Of a stretch of DNA of 32,712 bases, positions 22,625-31,551 are shown piece after piece. How positions within the stretch are numbered: position 1 is the stretch's first letter; every line of letters starts with the position of its first letter. Source of the stretch: Betaproteobacteria bacterium (GTDB lineage: Bacteria > Pseudomonadota > Gammaproteobacteria > Burkholderiales > SG8-39); assembly GCA_016234705.1 (NCBI GenBank), contig JACRAS010000202.1:1-32712 (forward strand). Reading direction: 5' to 3'. A program made the position numbers and the translations under genes. The notes under the pieces are model-generated. The model saw nothing but the letters and a program-made list of their open reading frames with translations. It was not told the origin of the DNA and did not search any database.

Positions 22625-25321
22625 CTAGGCCAGCGCCTTGCTTAAGATCTCGGCCACGTCCTTCGACAGTCCCTGCGCCGCGCGTATGCGCAGGAGTGCG
22701 GCGCGCGCGTGCCGCCTGCGCCCGGCGTCGAACTTGCGCCAGCGGTCGAAGGCGCGCGCCATGCGCGCGGCGACCTGCGGGTTGAAGGCGTCGATCGCGA
22801 TCACCTGCTCGGCGAGGAATTGGTAGCCGTCCCCGTCAGCGGCGTGAAAGCGCACGTGGTTGCCGCAGAAGCTGCGGATGAGCGCGTAGACCTTGTTCGG
22901 GTTGCGCATATCGAACGCGGGGTGCGCGAGCAGTTTTCGCACTTCGACTAGCGTGCCGGGCAGGCGCGAGCCCGCCTGCACCGCCAGCCATTTGTCCACC
23001 ACCAGCGGCTCGCTTTTCCATTTGGCATAAAACGCGGCCAGCGCCTGCACGCGCTCGGCGCAGTCGCAATTGGCGAGCGCGGCCAGTGCGGCCATGGCGT
23101 CGGTCATGTTATCGGCGCCTTCGAACTGGCCGAGCGCGAGCGCGCGCACGTCCGCGTCGTCGAGTTCCATCAGATAGCCGAGGCAGAGATTCTTGAGTGC
23201 GCGCTTGCCCGCTGCTTGCGCGTCAGGGCTGTAAGGGCCGGGCAGGACCTGCGCCTGGTAGGTGGCGAGCAGTTCGCTCTTCAAGGCTTGCGCCAGATCG
23301 CGACGCAGGCGATTGCGGACCGCATGTATGGCATCGGGATCGACTTCGTCCAGTTGCTCGGCGATGTAGATTTCGGAGGGCAGCCCCAGGGCTTCGGCGC
23401 CGAAGGCGGGATCGCGCGGCGCATCGGCGAGCACCCGCGCAAAGGCGTCGATGAAGCTCTGCGGCGCCGTCAAAGCGTCGCCTGCGCCGGGATCGCTCGC
23501 GCGGTTCTCCCGGATACCGCGCAGGATCAGCGCGAGCGCGAGCCGTTGGCCCGCCTCCCAGCGGTTGAAGGCGTTCGCGTCATGCGCCATCAGATGCGTG
23601 AGATCGGCTTCGCTGTAGTCGTATTTCACGATCACCGGCGCGGAGAAATCGCGCAGCAGCGAGGGCAGCGGCGGTGCCGGTACGTTGACGAACACAAAGC
23701 GCTCCTGCGGCTGGCGTAGCGAAAGTACTCGCGTGATTTCTTCGGCCGGTTGCCCGCCGCGCAGCCCGGTCGCGGGCTGATCACCGGGCTCTTCGCCCTC
23801 CAGCATCAGAGCCATGTCCTTTCCGTGCGGCCCCACCAGCCCCAGCGCGAACGGAATGTGGAAAGGCAGCTTGGTCTCCTGCCCCGGTGTGGGCGGGCAG
23901 GATTGTGTCAGCGTGAGGGCATAACACCTTGTGGCCGCATCGTACTTGCCCTCCACCTGCACTACCGGCGTGCCCGCCTGTTCGTACCAGCGGCGGAACT
24001 GGCTGAGATCGATGTCGCTCGCATCCTGCATCGCCTGCACGAAATCGTCGGTGGTCACCGCCTGGCCGTCGTGGCGCCGGAAATACAGGTCCATGCCGGC
24101 GCGAAACACCCGGGTCCCGAGCAGCGTGTGCTGCATGCGTACCACTTCCGCGCCTTTCTCGTACACCGTCATGGTGTAGAAATTGCGGATCTCCATGTAG
24201 GCGGCCGGACGCACCGGGTGCGCCATCGGACCGGCGTCCTCGGGGAACTGCGCCGCGCGCAGCCCGCGCACTTCGCCGATGCGCTGCACCACGCGCGAGT
24301 ACCTGTCGGCGCCGTACTCCTGGTCGCGGAACACGGTGAGGCCTTCCTTCAGCGACAGCTGAAACCAGTCGCGGCAGGTGACGCGGTCGCCGGTCCAATT
24401 GTGGAAATACTCGTGCGCGACGACGCGGTCGATGTTCTGGTAGTCGATGTCGGTCGCGGTATCTGGCCGGGCGAGCACGTACTTGGTGTTGAAAATGTTG
24501 AGGCCCTTGTTTTCCATCGCGCCGGAATTGAAATCGCCCACGGCCACGATGATGTAGCCGTCCAGGTCCAGCTCCAGACCGAACACCTCCTCGTCCCATT
24601 TCATCGCGCTCTTCAGGCAGCGCATGGCGAAGCCGCACTGGTCGAGCTTGCCCGGTTCGACATAGACGGCAAGCTTGGCGGTGCGCCCGGAGCGGGTGAC
24701 GAAGCTGTCGGCTAGCTTTTCCAGCTTCGCCGCCACCATGGCGAAAAGATAGGATGGCTTGGGGAACGGGTCTTCCCATTTCGCCCAGTGCCGCCCGCCC
24801 GTCTCCGCGCCAGCGGCGACCAGGTTGCCGTTCGAGAGCAGCACCGGATAGCGCTCGCGCTCGGCGTGGATGGTGTTGGTGTAGCGCGCCATCACGTCCG
24901 GCCGGTCGATGAACCAGGTGATGCGGCGAAAGCCCTGCGCCTCGCACTGGGTGACAAAGCCGCTGCCCGAGGCGTACAGGCCTTCAAGCCGGGTATTTTT
25001 CTGCGGGCAAATGCGCGCTACGGTTTCCAGGGTAAACCGCTCGGGCACTTTGGTGATGCTAAGGCTCTCCTCGGTTAGCGCGTATTCTTCCGGCTGCAGC
25101 GTCCGGCCGTCCAGCGCCACCGACTCGAGTTCGATTTCGTCGCCGTCGAGCATCAGGGGCGCGTGGGCATCGGCGGACTTCGGGTTTCTGGCGAGCGCCA
25201 GAGTGGCGCGCACCAGCGCGTGGTCTTCACGGATATCGACATCGAGAGCTATGGTCGAAATCAGGAACGCCGGCGGCGTGTAGTCTTTGAGGTAAATGGT
25301 CTTGGGTGCGGGTTCACGCAT
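22625..25321 (-). CDS. pepN: aminopeptidase N (M1 zinc metallopeptidase)
   Basis: An 898-residue M1 aminopeptidase. Catalytic landmarks: exopeptidase motif GAMEN (267-271), zinc site HEYFH (H303, E304, H307) with third ligand E326 in SLKEGLTVF, and WTGDRVTCRDW between them. The C-terminal half is the helical superhelix of E. coli-type PepN (870 residues). It removes N-terminal residues from peptides in the cytoplasm; no signal peptide. The ATG at 25321 (MREPAPKTIYLKDYTPP) matches the family N-terminus but lacks a clear Shine-Dalgarno. It diverges from the nfeD gene by 109 nt. Confidence 0.95.
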   Translation of the reverse strand: MREPAPKTIYLKDYTPPAFLISTIALDVDIREDHALVRATLALARNPKSADAHAPLMLDGDEIELESVALDGRTLQPEEYALTEESLSITKVPERFTLETVARICPQKNTRLEGLYASGSGFVTQCEAQGFRRITWFIDRPDVMARYTNTIHAERERYPVLLSNGNLVAAGAETGGRHWAKWEDPFPKPSYLFAMVAAKLEKLADSFVTRSGRTAKLAVYVEPGKLDQCGFAMRCLKSAMKWDEEVFGLELDLDGYIIVAVGDFNSGAMENKGLNIFNTKYVLARPDTATDIDYQNIDRVVAHEYFHNWTGDRVTCRDWFQLSLKEGLTVFRDQEYGADRYSRVVQRIGEVRGLRAAQFPEDAGPMAHPVRPAAYMEIRNFYTMTVYEKGAEVVRMQHTLLGTRVFRAGMDLYFRRHDGQAVTTDDFVQAMQDASDIDLSQFRRWYEQAGTPVVQVEGKYDAATRCYALTLTQSCPPTPGQETKLPFHIPFALGLVGPHGKDMALMLEGEEPGDQPATGLRGGQPAEEITRVLSLRQPQERFVFVNVPAPPLPSLLRDFSAPVIVKYDYSEADLTHLMAHDANAFNRWEAGQRLALALILRGIRENRASDPGAGDALTAPQSFIDAFARVLADAPRDPAFGAEALGLPSEIYIAEQLDEVDPDAIHAVRNRLRRDLAQALKSELLATYQAQVLPGPYSPDAQAAGKRALKNLCLGYLMELDDADVRALALGQFEGADNMTDAMAALAALANCDCAERVQALAAFYAKWKSEPLVVDKWLAVQAGSRLPGTLVEVRKLLAHPAFDMRNPNKVYALIRSFCGNHVRFHAADGDGYQFLAEQVIAIDAFNPQVAARMARAFDRWRKFDAGRRRHARAALLRIRAAQGLSKDVAEILSKALA

Positions 25322-25430
25322 GGGGCAGGGTGCAGGGATCGGATCGGAGGAGCGCTAGTCTACCGGAAGCGCTGCCGGGTGCGCCAAAAAGAACTATAGT
25401 TTGAGCATGGCGGGATGAGCGGGGTTTTGC

Positions 25431-26798
25431 ATGCGCCGGTTCACTATTCTCCTGATGGCCGTATTCTGGCCCGTGTGGCTCGCGGCAGCGCCGGCGCCGG
25501 TGTTGGTGCTGACGATCAACGGCGCGATCGGGCCCGCGACCGCCGACTATGTGCACCGCGGCATCGAACACGCGCGCGCGCAAGGGGCGCAGCTCGTGGT
25601 GCTGCAGATGGACACCCCGGGCGGGCTGGACAGCTCGATGCGTGCCATCATCAAGGACATCCTCGCCGCGCCGATGCCGGTCGCCGCATTCGTCGCGCCG
25701 GCCGGCGCTCGCGCTGCCAGCGCCGGAACCTACATTTTGTATGCCAGCCACGTCGCGGCGATGGCGCCGGCCACCACTCTTGGCGCGGCGACGCCGGTGG
25801 CCATCGGCGCCGTGCCCGGCGGCGGCAAGGAGGGCGAGGGCAAAGATGGCGGGGATGGCAAAGCCGGCAAGGGCAGTGGGAAAACCGGGGAGCTTTTCTC
25901 CGACGCGATGACGCGCAAACATGTGCACGATGCCGCGGCCTACATCCGCGGACTGGCGCAGATGCGCGGCCGCAATGTCGAATGGGGGGAACGCGCGGTG
26001 CGCGAGGCGGTGAGCCTGTCCTCGGCTGAAGCGCAGAAGCTCAAGGTCATCGATCTCGTGGCCGAGGATGTGCCGCAATTGTTGCAGCATCTCGACGGCC
26101 GCATATTCGGCATCGCCGGAACCGAGCGTGTGCTCGACACGGCCGGGGTGACCGCTACCGTGTTCGAGCCCGACTGGCGCACGCGCCTGTTGTCGGTGAT
26201 CACCGATCCGAGCATTGCCTACATGCTGGTCCTGCTCGGCCTGTACGCCATCGCGTTCGAATTCTACAACCCCGGCATGGTGTTGCCGGGCGTGGTCGGC
26301 GCCATCTGCGTGCTGGTCGCGCTGTACGCGTTCCAGATGCTGCCGGTGAACTACGCCGGGCTCGCCCTGATTCTGCTCGGCATCGGCTTCATGGTGGGCG
26401 AGGCGTTTTTCCCCGCCTACGGCTCGCTCGGCATCGGCGGGCTGATCGCCTTTGTCGTCGGTTCGGTGATCCTGATCGACACCGATATCCCCGGCTACGG
26501 CATCCCGTACGCGTTGATCGGCGGCTTTGCCGCGGCCAGCGCCGCGTTCCTGATGCTGATGGTCGGGGTGGCGCTCAAGGCGCGCCGCCGCCCGGTGGTG
26601 AGCGGGCGCGAGGAACTGATCGGCTGCGCGGGTGAAGTGCTGGAAGATTTCGACGAGGAAGGTTGGGCCCGCGTGCATAGCGAAACCTGGCGCGTGCGCG
26701 CCGCCATGCCGCTCAAGGCCGGCCAGCGCGTGCGTATCGCGGCGATGGACGGCCTGGTGCTGGACGTCGTTCCCGAGCCCGGCCAGGCAGATCCGTGA
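25431..26798 (+). CDS. nfeD: NfeD-family membrane serine protease (ClpP-class, long form)
   Basis: A 455-residue long-form NfeD. An N-terminal signal (about 1-20) is followed by a ClpP-like protease domain with DTPGG (61-65) and the nucleophile in RAASAGTYILYASH (S97, the same number as in Pyrococcus 1510-N); the candidate general-base lysine is K163 in MTRKHVHDAAAYIR. An unusual Gly/Lys-rich insert (about 130-153) lies between them. Four to five membrane helices follow (about 245-370), then a C-terminal OB-fold NfeD domain (about 380-450) with GCAGEVLEDFDEEGWARVH. The family cleaves the C-terminus of its partner slipin. The slipin gene follows 96 nt downstream, as in archaea and many bacteria. 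ATG at 25431 after GAGCGGGG. Confidence 0.92.
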   Translation: MRRFTILLMAVFWPVWLAAAPAPVLVLTINGAIGPATADYVHRGIEHARAQGAQLVVLQMDTPGGLDSSMRAIIKDILAAPMPVAAFVAPAGARAASAGTYILYASHVAAMAPATTLGAATPVAIGAVPGGGKEGEGKDGGDGKAGKGSGKTGELFSDAMTRKHVHDAAAYIRGLAQMRGRNVEWGERAVREAVSLSSAEAQKLKVIDLVAEDVPQLLQHLDGRIFGIAGTERVLDTAGVTATVFEPDWRTRLLSVITDPSIAYMLVLLGLYAIAFEFYNPGMVLPGVVGAICVLVALYAFQMLPVNYAGLALILLGIGFMVGEAFFPAYGSLGIGGLIAFVVGSVILIDTDIPGYGIPYALIGGFAAASAAFLMLMVGVALKARRRPVVSGREELIGCAGEVLEDFDEEGWARVHSETWRVRAAMPLKAGQRVRIAAMDGLVLDVVPEPGQADP

Positions 26799-26894
26799 AC
26801 CAGGACGGGTGACGCCCTATTGCATGTTCCCCAATTCGGAGCAAGCTCCGCTAAGGACAAACCCTCGATCAGAGCTTCCCAAGGAGGTTGAATC

Positions 26895-27656
26895 ATGGTG
26901 CTCAATTTCGGCTTAGGTGTAGTCATCCTCGTCGTGGCCTTGCTGGCGTGGTCGCTGCGCGTCCTGCGCGAGTACCAGCGTGGCGTGGTGTTCCAGCTCG
27001 GGCGCTTCTGGATGGTGAAGGGGCCGGGGCTGATCTTTCTGATCCCGGTGGTGCAGCAGATGGTGCGGGTGGACCTGCGCACCGTAGTGCTCGACGTGCC
27101 GCCGCAAGACGTGATCACGCGCGACAACGTCTCGGTCAAGGTGAATGCGGTGGTGTACTTCCGCGTGGTCGACCCGCAAAAGGCAATCATCCAGGTGGTC
27201 AATTTCCTCGATGCGACCAGCCAGCTCGCCCAGACCACGCTGCGCGCGGTGCTGGGAAAACACGAGCTCGACGCGCTGCTGGCGGAGCGCGAGAAGCTCA
27301 ATCTCGACATCCAGAGAACGCTCGATACCCAGACCGACGCCTGGGGCATCAAGGTGTCCACCGTCGAAATCAAGCACGTGGACCTGAACGAGTCCATGGT
27401 GCGCGCGATCGCGCGCCAGGCGGAAGCCGAGCGCGAACGCCGCGCCAAGGTGATCCATGCCGAGGGCGAGCTGCAGGCGTCGGAGAAGCTGTTGGCGGCG
27501 GCGCGCATCCTGTCGCAGCAGGCCGAGGCGATGCAGTTGCGCTACCTGCAGACCTTGAGCAATATCGCCGGGGACAAGGCCTCGACCATCGTGTTCCCGG
27601 TGCCGATGGATCTGATCACGCCGATGCTGGAGGCGCTCAAGAAACGCGGCGCGTAA
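26895..27656 (+). CDS. slipin (stomatin/SPFH-family membrane protein)
   Basis: A 253-residue SPFH protein. One N-terminal membrane helix (about 4-22), then [14 protein letters not shown] (25-38), the SPFH core through [20 protein letters not shown] (62-81), and a C-terminal coiled-coil rich in Ala/Glu ([20 protein letters not shown], 176-195). The C-terminus [12 protein letters not shown] is hydrophobic and is the likely NfeD cleavage region by analogy. It organises membrane microdomains and partners with NfeD. The start is clear: AAGGAGGTTG seven bases before the ATG at 26895. A small CGGAGC/GCTCCG hairpin lies in the upstream gap. Confidence 0.93.
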   Translation: MVLNFGLGVVILVVALLAWSLRVLREYQRGVVFQLGRFWMVKGPGLIFLIPVVQQMVRVDLRTVVLDVPPQDVITRDNVSVKVNAVVYFRVVDPQKAIIQVVNFLDATSQLAQTTLRAVLGKHELDALLAEREKLNLDIQRTLDTQTDAWGIKVSTVEIKHVDLNESMVRAIARQAEAERERRAKVIHAEGELQASEKLLAAARILSQQAEAMQLRYLQTLSNIAGDKASTIVFPVPMDLITPMLEALKKRGA

Positions 27657-27702
27657 TCGGCGGCGGGTTGTGCATGGGCTGGTATCGAATCCTTCTTTGG
27701 GT

Positions 27703-27737
27703 ACCTACCTTTCCACAGTAATTTTACGAGGGTAGGT
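27703..27737. repeat. 7-bp inverted repeat upstream of the FNR promoter
   Basis: ACCTACC (27703-27709) and GGTAGGT (27731-27737) are exact complements with 21 nt between. It lies in the 325-bp gap between slipin and the FNR gene, about 118 nt before the FNR box. It could be a regulator site or a weak RNA stem; the rest of 27657-27850 shows nothing else clear. Confidence 0.3.
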
Positions 27738-27854
27738 GTCTCACGTCACATTGGCACAAACGGGATGGTTCCCGCCTTTATACTGGGAACAACTTTCACA
27801 AGAGAGTTCGTGTCGCACTTGAATTTCCTATCTTTCGGTTGCGCCGAGGCAGGT

Positions 27855-27868
27855 TTGATATAGATCAA
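27855..27868. promoter_or_regulatory. FNR/ANR box
   Basis: TTGATATAGATCAA matches the FNR consensus TTGAT-N4-ATCAA at all ten conserved bases. It lies 114 nt upstream of the start codon of an FNR-family regulator, so autoregulation is likely. Confidence 0.85.
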
Positions 27869-27890
27869 AAGCGGCCGAGACGCGACTACT

Positions 27891-27896
27891 TACCAT
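27891..27896 (+). promoter_or_regulatory. predicted class II FNR-dependent promoter -10 element
   Basis: TACCAT fits a sigma-70 -10 (TATAAT) at four of six bases. If transcription starts about seven bases later, near 27903, the FNR box is centred at about -41.5, the spacing of class II FNR-activated promoters. No -35 element is apparent, as expected for such promoters. Confidence 0.5.
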
Positions 27897-27927
27897 GCAC
27901 ACACGCCAGCCGAGGAAGTATCATGTA

Positions 27928-27966
27928 ATGAACAACCAGGCCGGTTGCAACTGCAACCGGGATTAG
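27928..27966 (+). CDS. possible 12-residue leader peptide
   Basis: After GAGGAAG (27912-27918) an ATG-TAA pair at 27923-27928 overlaps an ATG at 27928 that opens MNNQAGCNCNRD and stops at 27964-27966, 15 nt before the regulator start. Its codons overlie the dyad at 27941-27960. It may be a regulatory leader or a chance frame; there is no comparative evidence here. Confidence 0.2.
   Translation: MNNQAGCNCNRD
27941..27960. promoter_or_regulatory. perfect 9+9 dyad in the FNR-gene leader
   Basis: CCGGTTGCA (27941-27949) and TGCAACCGG (27952-27960) are exact inverted repeats with a 2-nt centre. It lies downstream of the predicted promoter and just before the Shine-Dalgarno sequence GGGGAGG, where a bound repressor or an RNA hairpin could limit expression. 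Confidence 0.5.
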
Positions 27967-27981
27967 GGGAGGCACAAGGCG

Positions 27982-28773
27982 ATGGTGCGACGAGGCGCTT
28001 CAGTCATTCATTTGCACCCGGATATGGGGTGCGTGCCGGTGGCTTGCCGCGACTGCGGTGTCTACCGCTTATGCGTTCCGCTCGGTCTCAACCAAGAAGA
28101 AATGTCCTTGCTGGATCATATCGTCAAGCGCAAGCAGACCATCCGGCGCGGCCAAGTCATGTTTAGGGCCGGCCAGGCACTCGATTACATCTACGCGATT
28201 CGCAGCGGCTCGGCCAAGACTTACCTGACGACCGAGGACGGTCGCGTACAGATCACCGGGCTCCACGTGCCCGGCGAACTGCTCGGCCTGAGCGCGATCG
28301 ATTCGAAACGCTATTCATGCGAGGCGATGGCGCTGGAAACCACATCGGTATGCGAAGTATCGGTGGAGCGCCTGGAAGCGGTTGCCGATCGCGTTCCGGC
28401 CGTTCACTATCAGATGCTGCGGATCATGAGCAACCAGATCTGCGACAACGAGCGCTTGCTGCTGCTGCTGGGAAAGCGCTCCGCGGAGGAGCGGCTTGCG
28501 GCGTTTCTGCTCGGCCTGTCGCGGCGATTCGCGGCCCGCAATTACTCGGCGACACAGTTCAATTTCGGCATGTCGCGCGGCGACATCGGCAACTATCTGG
28601 GCATGGCCGAGGAAACCGTCTGCCGCGTGTTATCGCGATTGCAGGATTTCGGCCTGATTCGCGTGCAGCGCCGCCGGGTCACGCTCCTCGATCTCGAGGC
28701 GCTGCGAGATCTTGCCAAAGAGCGGGTCGTGACCGGTGCATTGGCGCCGACGCTCGCCCGCTCGTCCGCGTAA
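27982..28773 (+). CDS. fnr: FNR-type oxygen-sensing transcriptional regulator
   Basis: A 263-residue Crp/FNR regulator. N-terminal iron-sulfur cysteines are C22, C25 and C31 in the FNR spacing C-x2-C-x5-C (ACRDCGVYRLC), with C113 as the fourth ligand; an extra C17 precedes them. Sensor barrel 45-130, dimer helix about 130-160, HTH about 195-220. The recognition helix MAEETVCRVL carries E211 and R215 matching E209 and R213 of E. coli FNR, but C214 replaces the usual S212. The ATG at 27982 has GGGGAGG about ten bases upstream. A perfect FNR box and spaced promoter lie upstream. It probably controls anaerobic or microaerobic genes and may act on the adjacent oxidase cluster. Confidence 0.92.
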   Translation: MVRRGASVIHLHPDMGCVPVACRDCGVYRLCVPLGLNQEEMSLLDHIVKRKQTIRRGQVMFRAGQALDYIYAIRSGSAKTYLTTEDGRVQITGLHVPGELLGLSAIDSKRYSCEAMALETTSVCEVSVERLEAVADRVPAVHYQMLRIMSNQICDNERLLLLLGKRSAEERLAAFLLGLSRRFAARNYSATQFNFGMSRGDIGNYLGMAEETVCRVLSRLQDFGLIRVQRRRVTLLDLEALRDLAKERVVTGALAPTLARSSA

Positions 28774-28856
28774 GCACTTCTCCTGCCTGACGCCTGACCG
28801 GCACGCGGCATTGCGCCGCGGTACCCATTGCCCCACATCGCAACGCGCACGGAAGT

Positions 28857-28868
28857 TGACGCGCGTCA
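28857..28868. promoter_or_regulatory. 12-bp palindrome upstream of the oxidase cluster
   Basis: TGACGCGCGTCA is a perfect palindrome about 106 nt before the heme O synthase start. The first five bases double as part of a TTGACG -35-like sequence, but no well-spaced -10 is seen. Candidate operator; the protein that would bind it is unknown. Confidence 0.35.
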
Positions 28869-28974
28869 GGGTTTTCCTGTGCGATGAGGTAGATATTAGC
28901 GTGGGTTGTTCGCAACGGAGGAACCGGGCATGGCCCGGGTCGCCGTCGAGCCCAGCCCACAGGAGAGAAGATTC

Positions 28975-29895
28975 ATGCATAGCTACTCTGTCGCCGGTGG
29001 CGCGGCAGGCGCTGTTGCCGTTCCTTGGCGCGCCTACTGGCGGTTGTGCAAGGCCAAGGTGGTGCTGCTCGTCACTTTCACCGCGGTGGTCGGCATGTTC
29101 CTGTCCACCGCGGGCGCGCCGCCGTTGGGCGCCGTCGTGTTCGGCACCCTGGGCATCGCGCTGGCGGCGGCCTGCGGCGCCGCGCTCAACCACGTGGCGG
29201 ACCGGCACATTGACGCGGTCATGGCGCGTACCAGCCGGCGGCCCCTGCCGCTGGGCGAGGTCGGCGCGCGCCAGGCCGTGCTGTTCGCGCTCGCGCTCGG
29301 CGCGCTGGCGATGTTCGTCCTGTGCCGGCTCGTCAACCCTCTTACCGCGCTGCTCACCTTCATCTCGCTCATCGGCTATGCCGTCATCTACACCCTGTTC
29401 CTCAAGCGCCGCACGCCCCAGAACATCGTGCTGGGTGGGGCGGCGGGCGCGGCGCCGCCGGTGCTGGGTTGGGCGGCGGTGACCGGTCAGATCCATCCCG
29501 AGGCGCTGCTGCTGTTCCTCATCGTCTTCGTGTGGACCCCGCCCCATTTCTGGTCGCTGGCCATCCGCCGGCGCGAGGACTATGCCCGCGCCGGCATCCC
29601 CATGCTGCCGGTGACCCACGGGGTGCGCGTGACCAAGCTCCAGATCCTGCTGTACACGGCGCTGCTGGTGGCGGTCACCATGCTGCCGTTCGTCACCCAC
29701 ATGAGCGGGCTGATCTACCTGGCGGGCGCGATCGCGCTGGGCATCGGGTTCCTGCGTTCCGCGTTGGCATTGTATCGCACCGATTCCGACGCGCAGGCGA
29801 TGAAAACCTTCAGCTACTCCATCCGGTACCTCAGCCTGCTGTTCGCGTTTCTGCTGGCGGACCACTATGCGCGACTGTTTCTGCGCGTCCTCTAA
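28975..29895 (+). CDS. ctaB: heme O synthase (protoheme IX farnesyltransferase)
   Basis: A 306-residue UbiA-type membrane prenyltransferase that converts heme B to heme O, needed for heme A/O oxidases. The first Mg-diphosphate motif is LNHVADRHIDAVMARTSRRP (71-90) and the second cytoplasmic motif is RRREDYARAGIPMLPVTHG; HFWSLAI precedes it. Seven to nine helices. Two starts are plausible: ATG 28930 (GGAGG eight bases upstream) and ATG 28975 (AGGAG nine bases upstream); 28975 gives the usual short N-terminus before the WRAYWRLCKAKVV motif. It is first in the oxidase gene set, about 200 nt after fnr. Confidence 0.93.
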   Translation: MHSYSVAGGAAGAVAVPWRAYWRLCKAKVVLLVTFTAVVGMFLSTAGAPPLGAVVFGTLGIALAAACGAALNHVADRHIDAVMARTSRRPLPLGEVGARQAVLFALALGALAMFVLCRLVNPLTALLTFISLIGYAVIYTLFLKRRTPQNIVLGGAAGAAPPVLGWAAVTGQIHPEALLLFLIVFVWTPPHFWSLAIRRREDYARAGIPMLPVTHGVRVTKLQILLYTALLVAVTMLPFVTHMSGLIYLAGAIALGIGFLRSALALYRTDSDAQAMKTFSYSIRYLSLLFAFLLADHYARLFLRVL

Positions 29896-29995
29896 CGGCC
29901 GCGCGCGTTCCCGCCGCCGGCACGTACGCCGAACGGTTCGGGCACGGGAGAACGCGTTTGGTTTCTTGGGCGGTGTTACACGAAGGAGGTAATGT

Positions 29996-30769
29996 ATGAC
30001 GCAAGCGGTGACGCATCACCCGGAGCACGAAACAAGCCCGTGGCCACTGTTGACGGGCATGGGCGTGCTGCTGTCCGCCCTCGCCCTGCTCGCCTACTTC
30101 CCATGGCGCATGCCCTTGCTGGGTGTCATCCTGGGAGGCGCAATGCTCGCACTGCTTGCCGTGGGGCTTTCCGGCTGGGCGCGGGAGTTCTTCACTAGCG
30201 GGACCGAAGCCGGCCTGGGGCCGGTCGCCGTCGCCGCCTTCATCGTCTCGGAGGTAATGATTTTCGGCACCATGTTCGCGGCGTTCTGGGACGGACGCAT
30301 CGGCCATGCCGAGCAATGGGCGAGCTTTATCCCGGCAAACTTGGATCTGAAGCTCGCGCTCTGGCTCACGCTGATCCTCTGGGCCTCGAGCGCGACCATG
30401 GTGCTGGCCGAGCGCGGTTTCGAGCGCGGCGATCGCGCCGCCTCGCGGTTCTGGCTGGTGGCGACGTTCGCCCTGGGCCTCGCGTTCGTCGTCCTGCATC
30501 TCAACGAGTGGAACCACTTGGCCGCCGGCGGTTTTCGCCTCGGCGCCAACATCTACGCGACCACCTTTTACGGGTTGACGGGCGTGCACACCTCGCACGT
30601 GGTCGTGGGACTGGCCATCCAACTGCTGCTCTTCGGCGTCCTGGCGAGCGGCCTCATGCAGCAGGGCAGAGCCACGTTTTTCCGCGGCGCGAGCCTTTAC
30701 TGGCACTTCGTCGACATCATGTGGATCATGGTGGCGGCCAACGCCTACCTCATCGGCGGAACGCGGTGA
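29996..30769 (+). CDS. cytochrome c oxidase subunit III
   Basis: A 257-residue seven-helix subunit III of a heme-copper oxidase. Landmarks: SEVMIFGTMFAAFW (84-97), LNEWNHLAAGGFRL (168-181), YGLTGVHTSHVVVGL (192-206) with the conserved His pair, and LYWHFVDIMWIMV near the end. The Shine-Dalgarno AAGGAGGT lies five bases before the ATG at 29996, one of the strongest in the window. Its stop overlaps the SCO-family start (GTGA). The gene order III-SCO-II-I differs from the common II-I-III order. Confidence 0.92.
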   Translation: MTQAVTHHPEHETSPWPLLTGMGVLLSALALLAYFPWRMPLLGVILGGAMLALLAVGLSGWAREFFTSGTEAGLGPVAVAAFIVSEVMIFGTMFAAFWDGRIGHAEQWASFIPANLDLKLALWLTLILWASSATMVLAERGFERGDRAASRFWLVATFALGLAFVVLHLNEWNHLAAGGFRLGANIYATTFYGLTGVHTSHVVVGLAIQLLLFGVLASGLMQQGRATFFRGASLYWHFVDIMWIMVAANAYLIGGTR

Positions 30770-31551
30770 CGATACGCGCTCTCGCCCTCGCCGCGGCGCT
30801 GGCCGCCGCCGCGCCGGCGGCGGCGCACTACAACCGCCCGGCGCTGCAGGATGCCTTAGACCCGGCGCTGCTGCGCATCGACGAGAGCCGCTATCTCGGC
30901 CAGCCGGTTGCGGATGTCGAAGTGATGACCGAGTCGGGGCCGGCGCGCCTCCACAGTCTGATCGCCGACCGGCCGACGATCCTGCTGCTCGCGTATTACA
31001 CCTGCGACGGTGCCTGTCTCACGACTATCCAGAATTTGGCGCGGGTGCTGCGCGCCGTGGACGGGCCGGAGTACCGCGTGGTGGTGGCCTCGTTCGACGC
31101 GGACGACAGTCTGGAGAACCTGCGCCAGGTGAAGTCCACCCTGGAACGCGTGCCGGATTCGTGGACCTTCGGGCTGCTGCCGCGCGAGGAGAGCGCGCGG
31201 CTTACACAATCCGTGGGTTTCACGTTCTTCTTCTCCGAGCGCGACCGCGCCTTCATTCATCCGAGCGTGCTGGTGTTCCTCTCGTCCAAGGCAGAGGTCA
31301 TGCGCTACCTCTACGGCGCCGAGCCGCGCGCACAGGACATCGAGCTCGCGCTCATCGAGACGCGCGACCGCGTGCAGGGGTTCAACGATTTGGTGGACGC
31401 GGTCAAGCTCACCTGCTATCGCTACGACCCGGCCCGCAGCCGCTACGTTGTGCACCCGACGCTCATCTTCGGTGGCATCGGGCTCGGCGTCCTCGGCATG
31501 ACCGGCCTGTTAGCGTTTTCGTATAAAAGAGATTCCAAGGGAGGGCAATGA
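30766..31551 (+). CDS. SCO1/SenC-like copper chaperone with C-terminal membrane helix
   Basis: A 261-residue protein with a GTG start at 30766 (GTGA overlap with subunit III). A signal peptide (about 1-20) leads to a thioredoxin-like domain with the copper motif CDGAC (C80, C84) and the conserved His in FIHPSVLVF (H165). It ends with a membrane helix (about 238-256) and a short basic tail. By family it delivers copper to the CuA site of subunit II. Its C-terminal helix is not typical of SCO1, which is anchored at the N-terminus. It overlaps coxB by ATGA. Confidence 0.9.
   Translation: MTIRALALAAALAAAAPAAAHYNRPALQDALDPALLRIDESRYLGQPVADVEVMTESGPARLHSLIADRPTILLLAYYTCDGACLTTIQNLARVLRAVDGPEYRVVVASFDADDSLENLRQVKSTLERVPDSWTFGLLPREESARLTQSVGFTFFFSERDRAFIHPSVLVFLSSKAEVMRYLYGAEPRAQDIELALIETRDRVQGFNDLVDAVKLTCYRYDPARSRYVVHPTLIFGGIGLGVLGMTGLLAFSYKRDSKGGQ

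Noticed and set aside
27751..27784. Sigma-54 or sigma-70 promoter at TTGGCAC ... TATACT
   Set aside because: The spacing (about 22 bp) is wrong for sigma-70 and the -12 TTGC element of sigma-54 is absent.
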